A DNA stretch of 9,186 nucleotides from positions 1 through 9,186 of the forward strand of contig JABAAA010000039.1 in assembly GCA_014239005.1 (NCBI GenBank), written 5' to 3'. The notes below the pieces were generated by a model, which saw only the letters and a program-made list of their open reading frames with translations, did not search any database and had not been told where the DNA came from. Below, piece after piece: positions 1-6,321 of this stretch (position 1 is the first letter of the stretch; every line of letters begins with the position of its first letter). Source of the DNA: Alphaproteobacteria bacterium (GTDB taxonomy: Bacteria; Pseudomonadota; Alphaproteobacteria; JABAAW01). Made by a program: the position numbers and the translations under genes.

Positions 1-783
1 TTCGGCACAAGGTCGGTCGATCTCTTGTACGCGGGCGACGGTGGCAAAGTCGGCGATGCGGCGCAAAAGACGCAACGCGATGCGCGGCGTCGCACGGCTA
101 CGTCGCGCAATCGTCAAGGCGCCCTCTTCGTTCAAAGGGACAGCAACGGCATTGCGCATCGTCGCGCGACGCAACACTTCCGCAAGCTCAAGCTCCGTGT
201 AAAACACGAAATCCAGCGGGATGCCGAAACGCTCGCGCAGGGGACGCGAAATCAAGCCAGGACGCGTGGTAGCACCGATCAGCGTGAACGGCGCAAGCGA
301 AAGCCGCACCGAGCGTGCACTCGCTCCCGCGCCGATCACGATATCCAAGCTGCGATCTTCCATCGCGCCGTACAGCAGCTCTTCGACCGCGCTCGGCAGG
401 CGGTGAACCTCGTCGATAAAGAACACCTCTCCCTCCTCGCAATCGGTCAGCAACGCTGCCAGTTCCCCCGCTTTCGTCACCACAGGTCCGGAAGTGGCAC
501 GAAAAGGTGCGTTCATCTCAGCGGCGACGATGCGCGCCAAGGTCGTCTTTCCCAGTCCCGGAGGACCGCACAGCAGAAGGTGATCCAAGGGTTCGCCGCG
601 CAAGCGCGCCGATTCCAAAAAAACCGAAAGGTTGCGACAAAGCGATTCCTGACCGACAAAATCCGAAAAACGCGTCGGGCGCAGCGAGCCTTGCATCCCA
701 GAGGGCTGTTCGGAAGGTAACTCGTCTTCTTGCACCACGCGTCCAGGCGAGACGATACGGGAGGTCGCGCTGTTGTCCGTCAT
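1..783 (-). CDS. ruvB: Holliday junction branch-migration ATPase RuvB (C-terminus cut off by window edge)
   Basis: RuvB is the hexameric AAA+ motor that RuvA loads onto Holliday junctions to drive branch migration. The 261 codons present read without a stop and cover the AAA+ core. Visible are [12 protein letters not shown] (residues 34-45), Walker A GPPGLGKT (73-80), [17 protein letters not shown] (97-113), Walker [10 protein letters not shown] (121-129), sensor 1 GATTR (170-174), the arginine-finger segment PLRERFG (181-187), and the sensor-2 region [13 protein letters not shown] (230-242). The family is usually about 335-350 residues, so roughly 80 residues including the winged-helix domain lie outside the window. 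The ATG start overlaps the ruvA stop as ATGA, which implies translational coupling, and the roughly 33-residue leader before LRP is slightly longer than in E. coli. Small departures from the common sequence are RPGLISRPL where RAGLLTTPL is usual and RATPRIAL for RGTPRIAN. The identification is secure. Confidence 0.96.
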   Translation of the reverse strand, partial: MTDNSATSRIVSPGRVVQEDELPSEQPSGMQGSLRPTRFSDFVGQESLCRNLSVFLESARLRGEPLDHLLLCGPPGLGKTTLARIVAAEMNAPFRATSGPVVTKAGELAALLTDCEEGEVFFIDEVHRLPSAVEELLYGAMEDRSLDIVIGAGASARSVRLSLAPFTLIGATTRPGLISRPLRERFGIPLDFVFYTELELAEVLRRATMRNAVAVPLNEEGALTIARRSRATPRIALRLLRRIADFATVARVQEIDRPCAE

Positions 784-1496
784 CGTCGTGTGGGTGAGGT
801 CGTAGCTGCCGTTTCGTTGTTCTCGACCTCGACCTCAAAGTTAGGCGGGCGCGTGTGCGGGCGCAGCATTTTCAGAGCTTGGCGCAACGCTTCGTTCAGG
901 TTTTCGGGCGGCGGGGCGCGGCGCAAGGCTTGGAGGGTTCGCGTCGTTTCAAGACGCTCGAAGCCCAGCGAGCCCAGCGCATCGGCGAGATCGTGCCAAA
1001 GCCTTTCGTCGGCAGAAAGACGAACCGAAGGTTGCGCAGAGCCTTCTCGCGCGGGCGTCTCGAAGGTAGCGAGCAGTGCGTCCGTCTTTCCTTCGAGCTC
1101 TACGATCAGACGCTGCGCCGTGCGCGCTCCCAAGCCCGAGACGGCTTGCAGCGATGCCTTGTCTCCCTGCGTGATCGCGCGCGCGAATGCTGCGCTGTCG
1201 AACTGCGAGAGCACGGAGAGCGCGAGCTTGCCGCCGATGCCTTGCACGCTCAACAAAAGCTGGAAGGCGTCGCGTTCGCTCGCCTCGAAAAAGCCGTAGA
1301 GCTTGAGATCGCCGTCGCGTGCTTGCAAAACGACGAACAGCCGCACTTCCTCGTCTTGTGTCGTGCGCGGTGTCCGCGGTGTCATGCGCTCAAGCGTGCG
1401 TGCCGAGCATAGCAGGCGGAATCCGATGCCACCGCACAGCAACACGATCCCATCGCTGTCGACGCTCTCGATCCGTCCTTCCAAGAAGGTGATCAT
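780..1496 (-). CDS. ruvA: Holliday junction branch-migration complex subunit RuvA
   Basis: RuvA binds four-way DNA junctions as a tetramer and recruits RuvB. The 238-residue product has the N-terminal OB-fold start [19 protein letters not shown], the segment [20 protein letters not shown] (63-82), and two helix-hairpin-helix motifs, [13 protein letters not shown] (84-96) and [16 protein letters not shown] (119-134). A variable linker and the C-terminal RuvB-binding domain (about 165-212, [17 protein letters not shown]) follow. The tail after residue 212 is Asn/Glu/Thr-rich and makes the protein longer than the usual ~200 residues. The ATG at 1496 was chosen because it gives the canonical MITFLEG start and overlaps the ruvC stop as ATGA. 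The open frame continues 93 codons upstream, but that stretch lies on top of ruvC and does not resemble RuvA. The gene sits between ruvC and ruvB with 4-bp overlaps at both ends. Confidence 0.96.
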   Translation of the reverse strand: MITFLEGRIESVDSDGIVLLCGGIGFRLLCSARTLERMTPRTPRTTQDEEVRLFVVLQARDGDLKLYGFFEASERDAFQLLLSVQGIGGKLALSVLSQFDSAAFARAITQGDKASLQAVSGLGARTAQRLIVELEGKTDALLATFETPAREGSAQPSVRLSADERLWHDLADALGSLGFERLETTRTLQALRRAPPPENLNEALRQALKMLRPHTRPPNFEVEVENNETAATTSPTRR

Positions 1497-2062
1497 GGAA
1501 CTTCCTCGTGCATCGCGGTCTTTGCTGAAATTCCTTTGTTTCCTCTTCTTGTCGAGGGGTTTTTGACGGGTTGTTCGCGCAAATTTTTGCTGGCAGGGTT
1601 CAAGGCGTGGCAGGTGGCGACTGCCAAAGCGTCGATGGCATGGTCGGACGCATCCGTCAATGCCTCGCGGCTCTGCGGAAACAGGCGCGCTATCATGGAT
1701 CGCGTCTGCTGCTTGTCGATCGCTCCTGATGCGCTGACGGCGCGTTTCACCGTGCGCGGTGCGTATTCCACGCAAGGGAGCCCTGCGCTCGCCAACAACG
1801 CGACGGCGCGCGCCTGTCCGAGCGCGAAGGCGGAGCGAGGGTTTTTGCCCAAGAAGACCGATTCCAACGCCATCTCGTCAGGACGGCAGCGAGCGACGGT
1901 GTCGGCAAGGCATTCCCAAAGACGCTGAAGACGTTGCGAAAGAGGCAGCGTTTGTAGCACGCGCACAGTGCCGCAATCAAGGTAGCGCAAGCTGCTGCCG
2001 TCGCGTTCGATCAAGCCCCATCCCGTTGCAATCAGACCGGGGTCGATGCCGATAATGCGCAC
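1493..2062 (-). CDS. ruvC: Crossover junction endodeoxyribonuclease RuvC
   Basis: RuvC is the dimeric, metal-dependent nuclease that cuts Holliday junctions symmetrically. The 189-residue product begins MRIIGIDPGLIATGWGLIE, with Asp7 as the first catalytic acid. It also has Glu67 in ALESVFLGKNPRSAFALGQA and the C-terminal active-site helix DASDHAIDALAVATCHA (137-153). Aligning the last part with E. coli DAADALAIA puts Asp144 at the final acid and His141 at the position of E. coli Asp138, an HxxD arrangement like that known for Thermus RuvC. The start is GTG: the only in-frame codons between it and an upstream stop are ATC, GAC, CTC and GAA, and that stop is also the yebC stop. The gap to yebC is 12 bp. 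The tail after residue 153 is basic and low in conservation. The ruvA start overlaps the stop. Confidence 0.96.
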   Translation of the reverse strand: MRIIGIDPGLIATGWGLIERDGSSLRYLDCGTVRVLQTLPLSQRLQRLWECLADTVARCRPDEMALESVFLGKNPRSAFALGQARAVALLASAGLPCVEYAPRTVKRAVSASGAIDKQQTRSMIARLFPQSREALTDASDHAIDALAVATCHALNPASKNLREQPVKNPSTRRGNKGISAKTAMHEEVP

Positions 2063-2074
2063 GATGTCGAGTTC

Positions 2075-2836
2075 TCACTCCTCCTCTGCGGAAGAAAGAC
2101 GAGCCAAAGTTTCTTCCGTCATGTCGAAGTTTGCCCACACTTGTTGCACATCCTCGCACTCTTCCAAGGCATCCAGCATTTTTGTCAGGGTGTCGGCGTG
2201 CCTGCCTTCGACCTGCGTCGTCGATTGCGGCTGCCAAATCAGCTCTGCCGTTGCAATCGCGCCGAAGGTCTGTTGCAAGTGAGAGGCAAGCTTGTGCAAG
2301 TCGTTCGCGTCGCACACGACGCTGTGTTCTTCCGCCTCCGAGACGATCTCTTGCGCGCCCACCTCCAACGCTGCCTCGAACAGCTCTTCCTCGCCCGCCT
2401 TGTCGCGCGCAAGGCGAATTTCGCCGCAACGTTTGAAAAGAAACGCCACCGTTCCCTGTTCACCCAAAGATCCGCCGAACTTTGAAAACAGGGCGCGAAC
2501 CTGGGCACTCGTGCGATTGCGGTTGTCGGTAAGCGCCTCGACGATTACCGCTACTCCTCCGACGGCGTAGCCCTCGTAGCGAATCTCCTCGTAGTTCACC
2601 TCCGCCTCGTCTCCTGTGGCTTTGGCGATGGCGCGCGCGATGTTGTCGTTCGGCATGTTCTCGCCACGCGCTGCCAGCATCGCGGTTCGCAAACGCGGAT
2701 TGTTGGCAGCGTCGCCGCCACCCGTCTTTACGGCGACCGAGATCTCGCGCGTAAGCTTGGCAAAACGCCGAGCGCGCTTCTTGTCCTGCGCGCCTTTGCG
2801 GAACATGATGTTCTTGAATTTGGAATGTCCTGCCAT
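2075..2836 (-). CDS. yebC: YebC/TACO1 (PmpR) family protein
   Basis: This 253-residue protein has the full YebC layout and normal family length. The signature MAGHSKFKNIMFRKGAQDKK opens the N-terminal helical domain (1-75), which also holds PRLRTAMLAARGENMPNDNI (47-66). The glycine-rich second domain contains YEEIRYEGYAVGGVAVIVEA (82-101) and TDNRNRTSAQVRALFSKFGG (103-122), followed by GEQGTVAFLF (125-134). The C-terminal domain ends in an acidic stretch. The family was long annotated as a DNA-binding transcriptional regulator; later work on TACO1 and bacterial YebC points to a ribosome-associated role in translation. Which role applies here cannot be read from the sequence. The gene lies 12 bp upstream of ruvC in the same direction, a common arrangement. 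The ATG start at 2836 is fixed by the MAGHS motif; the ribosome-binding site before it is weak. Confidence 0.95.
   Translation of the reverse strand: MAGHSKFKNIMFRKGAQDKKRARRFAKLTREISVAVKTGGGDAANNPRLRTAMLAARGENMPNDNIARAIAKATGDEAEVNYEEIRYEGYAVGGVAVIVEALTDNRNRTSAQVRALFSKFGGSLGEQGTVAFLFKRCGEIRLARDKAGEEELFEAALEVGAQEIVSEAEEHSVVCDANDLHKLASHLQQTFGAIATAELIWQPQSTTQVEGRHADTLTKMLDALEECEDVQQVWANFDMTEETLARLSSAEEE
2076..2087 (-). promoter_or_regulatory. Purine-rich ribosome-binding site for ruvC, inside the end of yebC
   Basis: On the minus strand AGAGGAGGAG lies within the last codons of yebC, about 15 nt before the GTG start of ruvC. It is a strong anti-Shine-Dalgarno match but the spacing is longer than ideal. 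It supports the GTG start because no ATG is available before the in-frame stop. The GAG codons also encode the acidic C-terminus of YebC, so the match may be partly fortuitous. Confidence 0.4.
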
Positions 2837-3032
2837 CTGTCTGCGACCCCGTTTGCGGCTCTTGATGCGATTCTATCGTGCAATCTTTGTGCAATCGTTT
2901 GAATCGTTGCGTTTTTGCTCTCTGTCTCTCTTCCCGCCTCGTTATGTGCTGGTGGTGTTTGTGTTTTTCCCGTGTTTTTCTCGCTGCCTCTCCCCTCTTG
3001 TGTGTTGCTTCGGTTGCAACAACTCGCGTGCA
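2837..3032 (-). other. Intergenic leader between ppa and yebC-ruvCAB
   Basis: This 196-bp stretch is the longest non-coding region in the window. The minus strand is strongly purine-rich, with GAAAAACACGGGAAAAACAC and GAGGCGGGAAGAGAGACAGAG. An 8-bp direct repeat GATTGCAC occurs twice, 11 bp apart (plus-strand GTGCAATC at 2878-2885 and 2889-2896), next to TAGAAT on the minus strand. I could not place a convincing -35/-10 pair. A 6-bp stem with a 7-nt loop (TGTTGC at 3003-3008, GCAACA at 3016-3021) lies just after the ppa stop but lacks a following T-run, so it is at best a weak terminator. The yebC promoter probably lies here. Confidence 0.4.
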
Positions 3033-3557
3033 CTAGGGGGCGCGTTTCAAGGCTTCGAGGATCAAGGTGCGCGCTCGTTCGGCGGATTCCCAGCCGCGAA
3101 TCTTGACCCACTTGTTCTTTTCCAAGTCCTTGTAGCGTTCAAAAAAGTGCACGATCTGCTCGCACACGATTGCAGGCAGGTCTTCGTGGCTCTTGCAGCC
3201 TTCGTAGTAGCTGTGCAACTTTTCGTGCGGCACGCAGAGGATCTTTTCGTCCTCGCCGCTTTCGTCCTCCATGGAGAGCGCTGCGATCGGACGCGCGCGC
3301 AGGACGCAGCCCGGCAAGACGGGAATTTGTCCCAACACCAACGCGTCGCACGGATCACCGTCGCCCGAAAGCGTGTGAGGAATGAAGCCGTAGTTAGCGG
3401 GATAAAACATGGCGGTCGATAAAAATCGATCGACGAACAGCGCACCCGAATCCTTGTCCATCTCGTACTTGACGGGCGCCGCGTTCATCGGAACCTCGAC
3501 GACGACATGGATGTCGTCGGGCGGATTCTTGCCGGCGGAAATCTTCGAAAGATCCAT
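3033..3557 (-). CDS. ppa: Inorganic pyrophosphatase (family I, soluble)
   Basis: Ppa hydrolyses pyrophosphate to phosphate in the cytoplasm and pulls biosynthetic reactions forward. The 174-residue product aligns along its whole length with the E. coli-type family I enzyme, offset by one residue. Visible active-site residues are Glu21 (VVVEVP), Lys30 (PVKYE), Arg44 (FVDRF), Tyr56 (PANYGF), Asp66/Asp68/Asp71 in GDGDPCDALVL, Asp98 and Asp103 with Lys105 in MEDESGEDEK, and Tyr142-Lys143 in ERYKDLEKNKWVK. Nothing important is missing. The ATG at 3557 was chosen because MDLSKISAGKNPPDDIHVVV matches the family start; the open frame runs 46 codons further upstream but overlaps the preceding gene and shows no homology. 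The gap to the upstream membrane-protein gene is 16 bp and no good Shine-Dalgarno is visible in it, so translation may depend on that gene. Confidence 0.96.
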   Translation of the reverse strand: MDLSKISAGKNPPDDIHVVVEVPMNAAPVKYEMDKDSGALFVDRFLSTAMFYPANYGFIPHTLSGDGDPCDALVLGQIPVLPGCVLRARPIAALSMEDESGEDEKILCVPHEKLHSYYEGCKSHEDLPAIVCEQIVHFFERYKDLEKNKWVKIRGWESAERARTLILEALKRAP

Positions 3558-3573
3558 CGAAGTGGAAACAGCG

Positions 3574-3942
3574 TCAGAAACGACCGACGTCGCGTTCGCC
3601 CCGCAGTCCGCGTTTGGCAAGCGCGTAGAACAGGGTTGCTGCCAGCGCGTCCCACAGCAGGAAGGTTCCTGCTCCTTCCTCAAGCACGGAGGCAAGCGTC
3701 AAGGCAAGCGCCGCGCCGCCGAAGACGAGCGCAGCCGCCAAGCTGCCCTTCGTACGTCGCAACAAGAAGACAGCGAGGAATCCTCCGCCCAAGGCGCACA
3801 GAAGGGGTTCTGCCAAGCCGTGAACAAACTCGAAGGCGGGCGAGACCTCGATGCCATAAACATGGTGAGCAGACGCACGACCGGGCAGGAGTGCAAGAAC
3901 CATGAAAACAAGGTTCGTGAAAAAAAATACGATCTTTGCCAT
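3574..3942 (-). CDS. Small exported/membrane protein of unknown function, upstream of ppa
   Basis: I do not recognise this 122-residue protein. It begins with a signal-peptide-like segment (residues 1-25, MAKIVFFFTNLVFMVLALLP then GRASA), giving a plausible signal-peptidase cleavage after ASA and a mature start HHVYGIEV. Three hydrophobic segments follow: about 46-62 (PLLCALGGGFLAVFLL), 67-87 (SLAAALVFGGAALALTLAS) and 91-109 (AGTFLLWDALAATLFYALA). A basic tail ends it. The histidines right after the cleavage site (26-27) and at 41 loosely recall small metal-transport permeases of the HupE/UreJ type, but the diagnostic motifs of that family are not convincingly present. The start is supported by a well-spaced Shine-Dalgarno (GGGAGAG, 7 nt before ATG). 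The gene lies 16 bp upstream of ppa and probably shares its transcript. Coding status is supported by the RBS, the coherent topology and the tight spacing. Confidence 0.75.
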   Translation of the reverse strand: MAKIVFFFTNLVFMVLALLPGRASAHHVYGIEVSPAFEFVHGLAEPLLCALGGGFLAVFLLRRTKGSLAAALVFGGAALALTLASVLEEGAGTFLLWDALAATLFYALAKRGLRGERDVGRF

Positions 3943-3949
3943 CGACAAG

Positions 3950-3956
3950 CTCTCCC
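3950..3956 (-). promoter_or_regulatory. Shine-Dalgarno site of the membrane-protein gene
   Basis: GGGAGAG on the minus strand lies 7 nt before the ATG at 3942. It is one of the few clear ribosome-binding sites in the window and fixes the start of the unidentified membrane protein. Confidence 0.65.
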
Positions 3957-4006
3957 AACGATTCACAAAGGCACAAGAAAAGATGTACCCGTTTGCCTCT
4001 CGCGCG

Positions 4007-4035
4007 CGTATAACATGGATCATGCCGAGCCGCAA
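4007..4035 (-). promoter_or_regulatory. Predicted sigma70-type promoter for the membrane protein-ppa unit
   Basis: The minus strand carries TTGCGG (4030-4035), a 17-bp spacer, and TATACG (4007-4012) preceded by TGT, an extended -10 form. It lies about 65 bp upstream of the ATG at 3942 in the 114-bp divergent region. The same AT spot reads TATAAC (4009-4014) on the plus strand and could serve as the -10 for the epimerase operon, though no good -35 is visible for that direction. This is pattern-based only. Confidence 0.45.
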
Positions 4036-4056
4036 CGAGCGAATCTCTAGCAGAGC

Positions 4057-4536
4057 ATGACCATGAAAAAAGCGCAACAGCAAGCAACGTCTGCCACCGC
4101 CTCTGGCGATGGGCTGAGGCTGGGGCATGTTGCCGTCGTCGTGCCGTCGCTGGCGGATGCCGTGGAGCGATGGCAGAGGGTTTTGCAACGTTCGCCTTCA
4201 ATGTGTCAGACGCTGGAGGAGCATGGCGTGCGCGTCGTCTTTTTCGACCTCGACAACACGCGCCTTGAGCTGTTGGAGCCCTTCGGCGAACATTCTCCTC
4301 TTGCCTCCTTTCTTGCCCGCCATCCGCGAGGTGGCATTCACCATCTCTGCATCGAAACGCAAGCCCTGGAAACCCTGCACGCAAGATTGCAGCAAGAAAA
4401 CACGCCCTTTGCCAACGACGCACGCATCGCGCGCGGTGCGCACGACAACCCCGTCTTCTTCTTGCATCCCAAGGCGCTGGACGGCGCGCTCGTCGAGTTT
4501 GAAGGAATCGGCCCCCCTGCATCCTCCGAGCGATGA
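4057..4536 (+). CDS. mce: Methylmalonyl-CoA epimerase (VOC superfamily)
   Basis: The enzyme interconverts (S)- and (R)-methylmalonyl-CoA between propionyl-CoA carboxylase and methylmalonyl-CoA mutase. The 159-residue product has the paired beta-alpha-beta-beta-beta modules of the VOC fold. Visible are LGHVAVVVPSLADAVERW (23-40) with metal ligand His24, GVRVVFFDLDNTRLELLEP (57-75), GGIHHLCIE (92-100) with His95/His96, and FLHPKALDGALVEFE (135-149) with Glu147 as a likely ligand or acid/base. These are hallmark epimerase segments and separate it from glyoxalase I. The first ~20 residues are Gln/Ala/Ser/Thr-rich and poorly conserved. The start may be 4057 or the second ATG at 4063, which has AGAG seven bases upstream. 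The gene overlaps the next by ATGA. No mutase gene is in the window, so the pathway cannot be confirmed here. Confidence 0.9.
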   Translation: MTMKKAQQQATSATASGDGLRLGHVAVVVPSLADAVERWQRVLQRSPSMCQTLEEHGVRVVFFDLDNTRLELLEPFGEHSPLASFLARHPRGGIHHLCIETQALETLHARLQQENTPFANDARIARGAHDNPVFFLHPKALDGALVEFEGIGPPASSER

Positions 4537-4784
4537 CAGCAACATTCTTCCTGTGGCTGTTCGCCTACGCCTTCGTGTGGTGGCTGCTGTGGTTCCTCGT
4601 ACTGCCGTTGCAAGCAAGCAGCGAATCGCTGCGCGACACGCAAGGTGAAAACAAGAACAACAAGGACAACGGGGCTAAAGGTAACGGATTGGGTGTAAGG
4701 CTGTTGAAACGCAAGGCGTTATTCGTTTCGCTGTCGGCAGCCTTGCTGACGACATTGCTGTTGGTTGTGCGTGCGCTGCTGTAA
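4533..4784 (+). CDS. DUF1467 family two-helix membrane protein
   Basis: This 83-residue protein has two membrane segments, about residues 3-27 (FLWLFAYAFVWWLLWFLVLP) and 62-83 (ALFVSLSAALLTTLLLVVRA), joined by a hydrophilic linker. The aromatic FVWWLLWFLVLP followed by a basic linker and a second helix is the DUF1467 pattern. Genes of this family are commonly found directly after methylmalonyl-CoA epimerase in Alphaproteobacteria, as here; the function is unknown. The linker contains an unusual Asn/Lys/Gly-rich run (residues 38-52, QGENKNNKDNGAKGN region) written in AAC/AAG-rich codons. It looks like a locally expanded sequence. The start overlaps the epimerase stop as ATGA, implying translational coupling. 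It could be a stabilising or assembly factor in the inner membrane, but nothing in the sequence shows that. Confidence 0.85.
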   Translation: MTATFFLWLFAYAFVWWLLWFLVLPLQASSESLRDTQGENKNNKDNGAKGNGLGVRLLKRKALFVSLSAALLTTLLLVVRALL

Positions 4785-4804
4785 AGGACATTAGCCCGAT
4801 CCCC

Positions 4805-5395
4805 GTGTCCTCTTATTGTCTTGCTGCGCGTGCGCATCCTTTGTTGCAGGCGCACCACGATTTCGAGCATGGCTTTCCTGTCGAAGACGACGATCGCTTG
4901 TTCGAATACTTGCTGTTGGAAATCAACCAGGCGGGGCTTTCGTGGCTGACGGTGATTAAGAAACGCGAATCGTTGAAGGCAGCTTATGCCGATTTTTCGA
5001 TCGAGAAGGTTGCAAGTTTCAACGCACGCGACATCGCGCGGCTGATGAACGACGCAGGCGTGATTCGCCATCGTCTCAAGATCGAAGCCGTAGTGCTAAA
5101 CGCGCAAAAAATATGTGAGATCGCGAGCCGCCACTTGTCGTTCAAGGCATGGCTCGACGAGCATCATCCTTTGGCGCGCGAAGAATGGGTGCAGCTTTTT
5201 CGTCGCAACTTTCGTTTCGTCGGAAACGAGATCGTCGGCGAGTTTCTGACAGGCACGGGCTACTTGCCCTCCGCGCACGCGCGCTCGTGTCCCATCTATG
5301 CGCGCGTGTTGGCAACGCATCCTCCTTGGACACAACGAGAAGCCGTGCCTACCTCAGGCAGAGGCAAAAGCGATCAAGACAAGATACAAACTTAA
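4805..5395 (+). CDS. tag: DNA-3-methyladenine glycosylase I
   Basis: Tag removes 3-methyladenine from alkylated DNA and starts base-excision repair. The 196-residue product is close to the E. coli length (187). It keeps the N-terminal zinc residues Cys5 and His18 (QAHHDFEHG), 13 residues apart as in E. coli, and the core LEINQAGLSWLTVIKKRESL with Glu39 and Trp47 at the base-binding positions. The segment DAGVIRHRLKIEAVVLNAQ (about 78-96) and the C-terminal FRFVGNEIVGEFLTGTGYLP are also present. The second zinc pair is in SAHARSCPIY (HxxxC). The start is GTG, 20 bp after the DUF1467 gene. It was chosen because it sets the Cys-His spacing correctly; the nearest Shine-Dalgarno-like AAGGA is about 15 nt upstream, which is long. 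The stop TAA lies inside TTAA shared with the convergent olsA stop. Confidence 0.93.
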   Translation: MSSYCLAARAHPLLQAHHDFEHGFPVEDDDRLFEYLLLEINQAGLSWLTVIKKRESLKAAYADFSIEKVASFNARDIARLMNDAGVIRHRLKIEAVVLNAQKICEIASRHLSFKAWLDEHHPLAREEWVQLFRRNFRFVGNEIVGEFLTGTGYLPSAHARSCPIYARVLATHPPWTQREAVPTSGRGKSDQDKIQT

Positions 5396-6318
5396 GACGC
5401 GCGCCGCTTTTTGGTAAGAAAGGAGGACTTTTCTTCTCGTGCGTCGTAGCGCAGGCGCGCGCATCCTTTTTGAATTTCTTCCTGACAGAAACGCGCCACA
5501 CTCTTTCGGCTTGGATTTTTTCGAAAGGGTGCTTTTTGCTCCGCATCGGCGTTCTCGATTTGCATGACGGGCTTGGGCGGATGAACATAGACGTCGATCG
5601 TGATGCGATGCAGACTCAAAACCTCCCAGAGGTGTGGCAAGAACGCCATCTTCCCGTACCACGCGCACAGGGCTTCCCAGTAGGTGCTCATCGGCACGCC
5701 GTCCAGCAAGCTGTAGCGCAAGCTGACGGGCTGCACGGCAAGGGTTTGCATGTCGAGCGATTCGAAGGCGGCGAACAGGCTAGACTTGACGGGTAGCACG
5801 CCTCTGCCGTCACCGGTCGTGCCTTCGGCGAACAAGAGCAGGGGGCTGCTCTTCTCCAAAAGGCGCCGCAGAACGGCGATTTGTCCTCGAACATCAGAAC
5901 GAACCCGATGGATGAACACCGTGCCGTAACTCTTCATGAGCCAGCCGAAGAAAGGAAGGCTTGCAATATCGCCGCGCGAGACGAAACGTGCACCCGTCAA
6001 CGCCATTAACGCAGCGATGTCGATGTAAGAAATGTGATTCGATACATAAAGCACGTGCGACGATTCCAGCCGCGCCCCGCGCGTGCGCAACACGATCCCC
6101 AAAACGCGCGTGTACATTTTGTAAAAGAACGACCGCAACACCACAGGCGGCAGGCGACGGCAAAGGGCAAAGGGCAGAAAGACGAGCGTGTTCGCCACTA
6201 GCAGTAGGGCTATCAAACTTGTTTTCAAAGCGATTCTTCCCCAAGAGATTCGGAAGCTTGCATCTCTGTACAACGAGGATAGGAGACTTCGATCGACCGC
6301 ACGGAACATGATCGTCAC
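5392..6318 (-). CDS. olsA: Lyso-ornithine lipid O-acyltransferase OlsA (PlsC family)
   Basis: OlsA esterifies a fatty acid to the hydroxyl of lyso-ornithine lipid, the second step of ornithine-lipid synthesis at the inner membrane. The 308-residue product has an N-terminal hydrophobic segment (33-52, TSLIALLLVANTLVFLPFAL). It also has the acyltransferase motif NHISYID (94-100, catalytic His95 and Asp100), FVSRGDI (112-118), GTVFIHR (132-138) and the glycerolipid-binding motif FAEGTTGDG (163-171). These define the PlsC/LPLAT superfamily. OlsA rather than a general PlsC is inferred from the adjacent olsB. The C-terminal ~45 residues are basic and unconserved. The start is GTG at 6318, 3 nt after the olsB stop; ATG at 6309 is an alternative three codons in, and neither has a clear ribosome-binding site, which suggests coupling to olsB. 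The stop overlaps the tag stop tail to tail. Confidence 0.85.
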   Translation of the reverse strand: MTIMFRAVDRSLLSSLYRDASFRISWGRIALKTSLIALLLVANTLVFLPFALCRRLPPVVLRSFFYKMYTRVLGIVLRTRGARLESSHVLYVSNHISYIDIAALMALTGARFVSRGDIASLPFFGWLMKSYGTVFIHRVRSDVRGQIAVLRRLLEKSSPLLLFAEGTTGDGRGVLPVKSSLFAAFESLDMQTLAVQPVSLRYSLLDGVPMSTYWEALCAWYGKMAFLPHLWEVLSLHRITIDVYVHPPKPVMQIENADAEQKAPFRKNPSRKSVARFCQEEIQKGCARLRYDAREEKSSFLTKKRRAS

Positions 6319-6321
6319 CGA

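Noticed and set aside
25..720. Long plus-strand open frame of 231 codons opposite ruvB
   Set aside because: The product is Arg/Gln-rich with no recognisable domain, while the opposite strand encodes an unmistakable RuvB. It is a shadow frame of GC-rich DNA.
1497..1775. Possible 93-residue N-terminal extension of RuvA
   Set aside because: The canonical MITFLEG start sits exactly in the ATGA overlap with ruvC, and the upstream stretch has no RuvA similarity.
3003..3021. Hairpin TGTTGC/GCAACA after ppa as a rho-independent terminator
   Set aside because: The stem is only 6 bp and no T-run follows on the minus strand.
3680..4522. Minus-strand open frame of 280 codons spanning the divergent region
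   Set aside because: It overlaps the epimerase on the other strand and the membrane-protein gene in another frame. Its translation is Arg/Cys-rich and unlike any known family.
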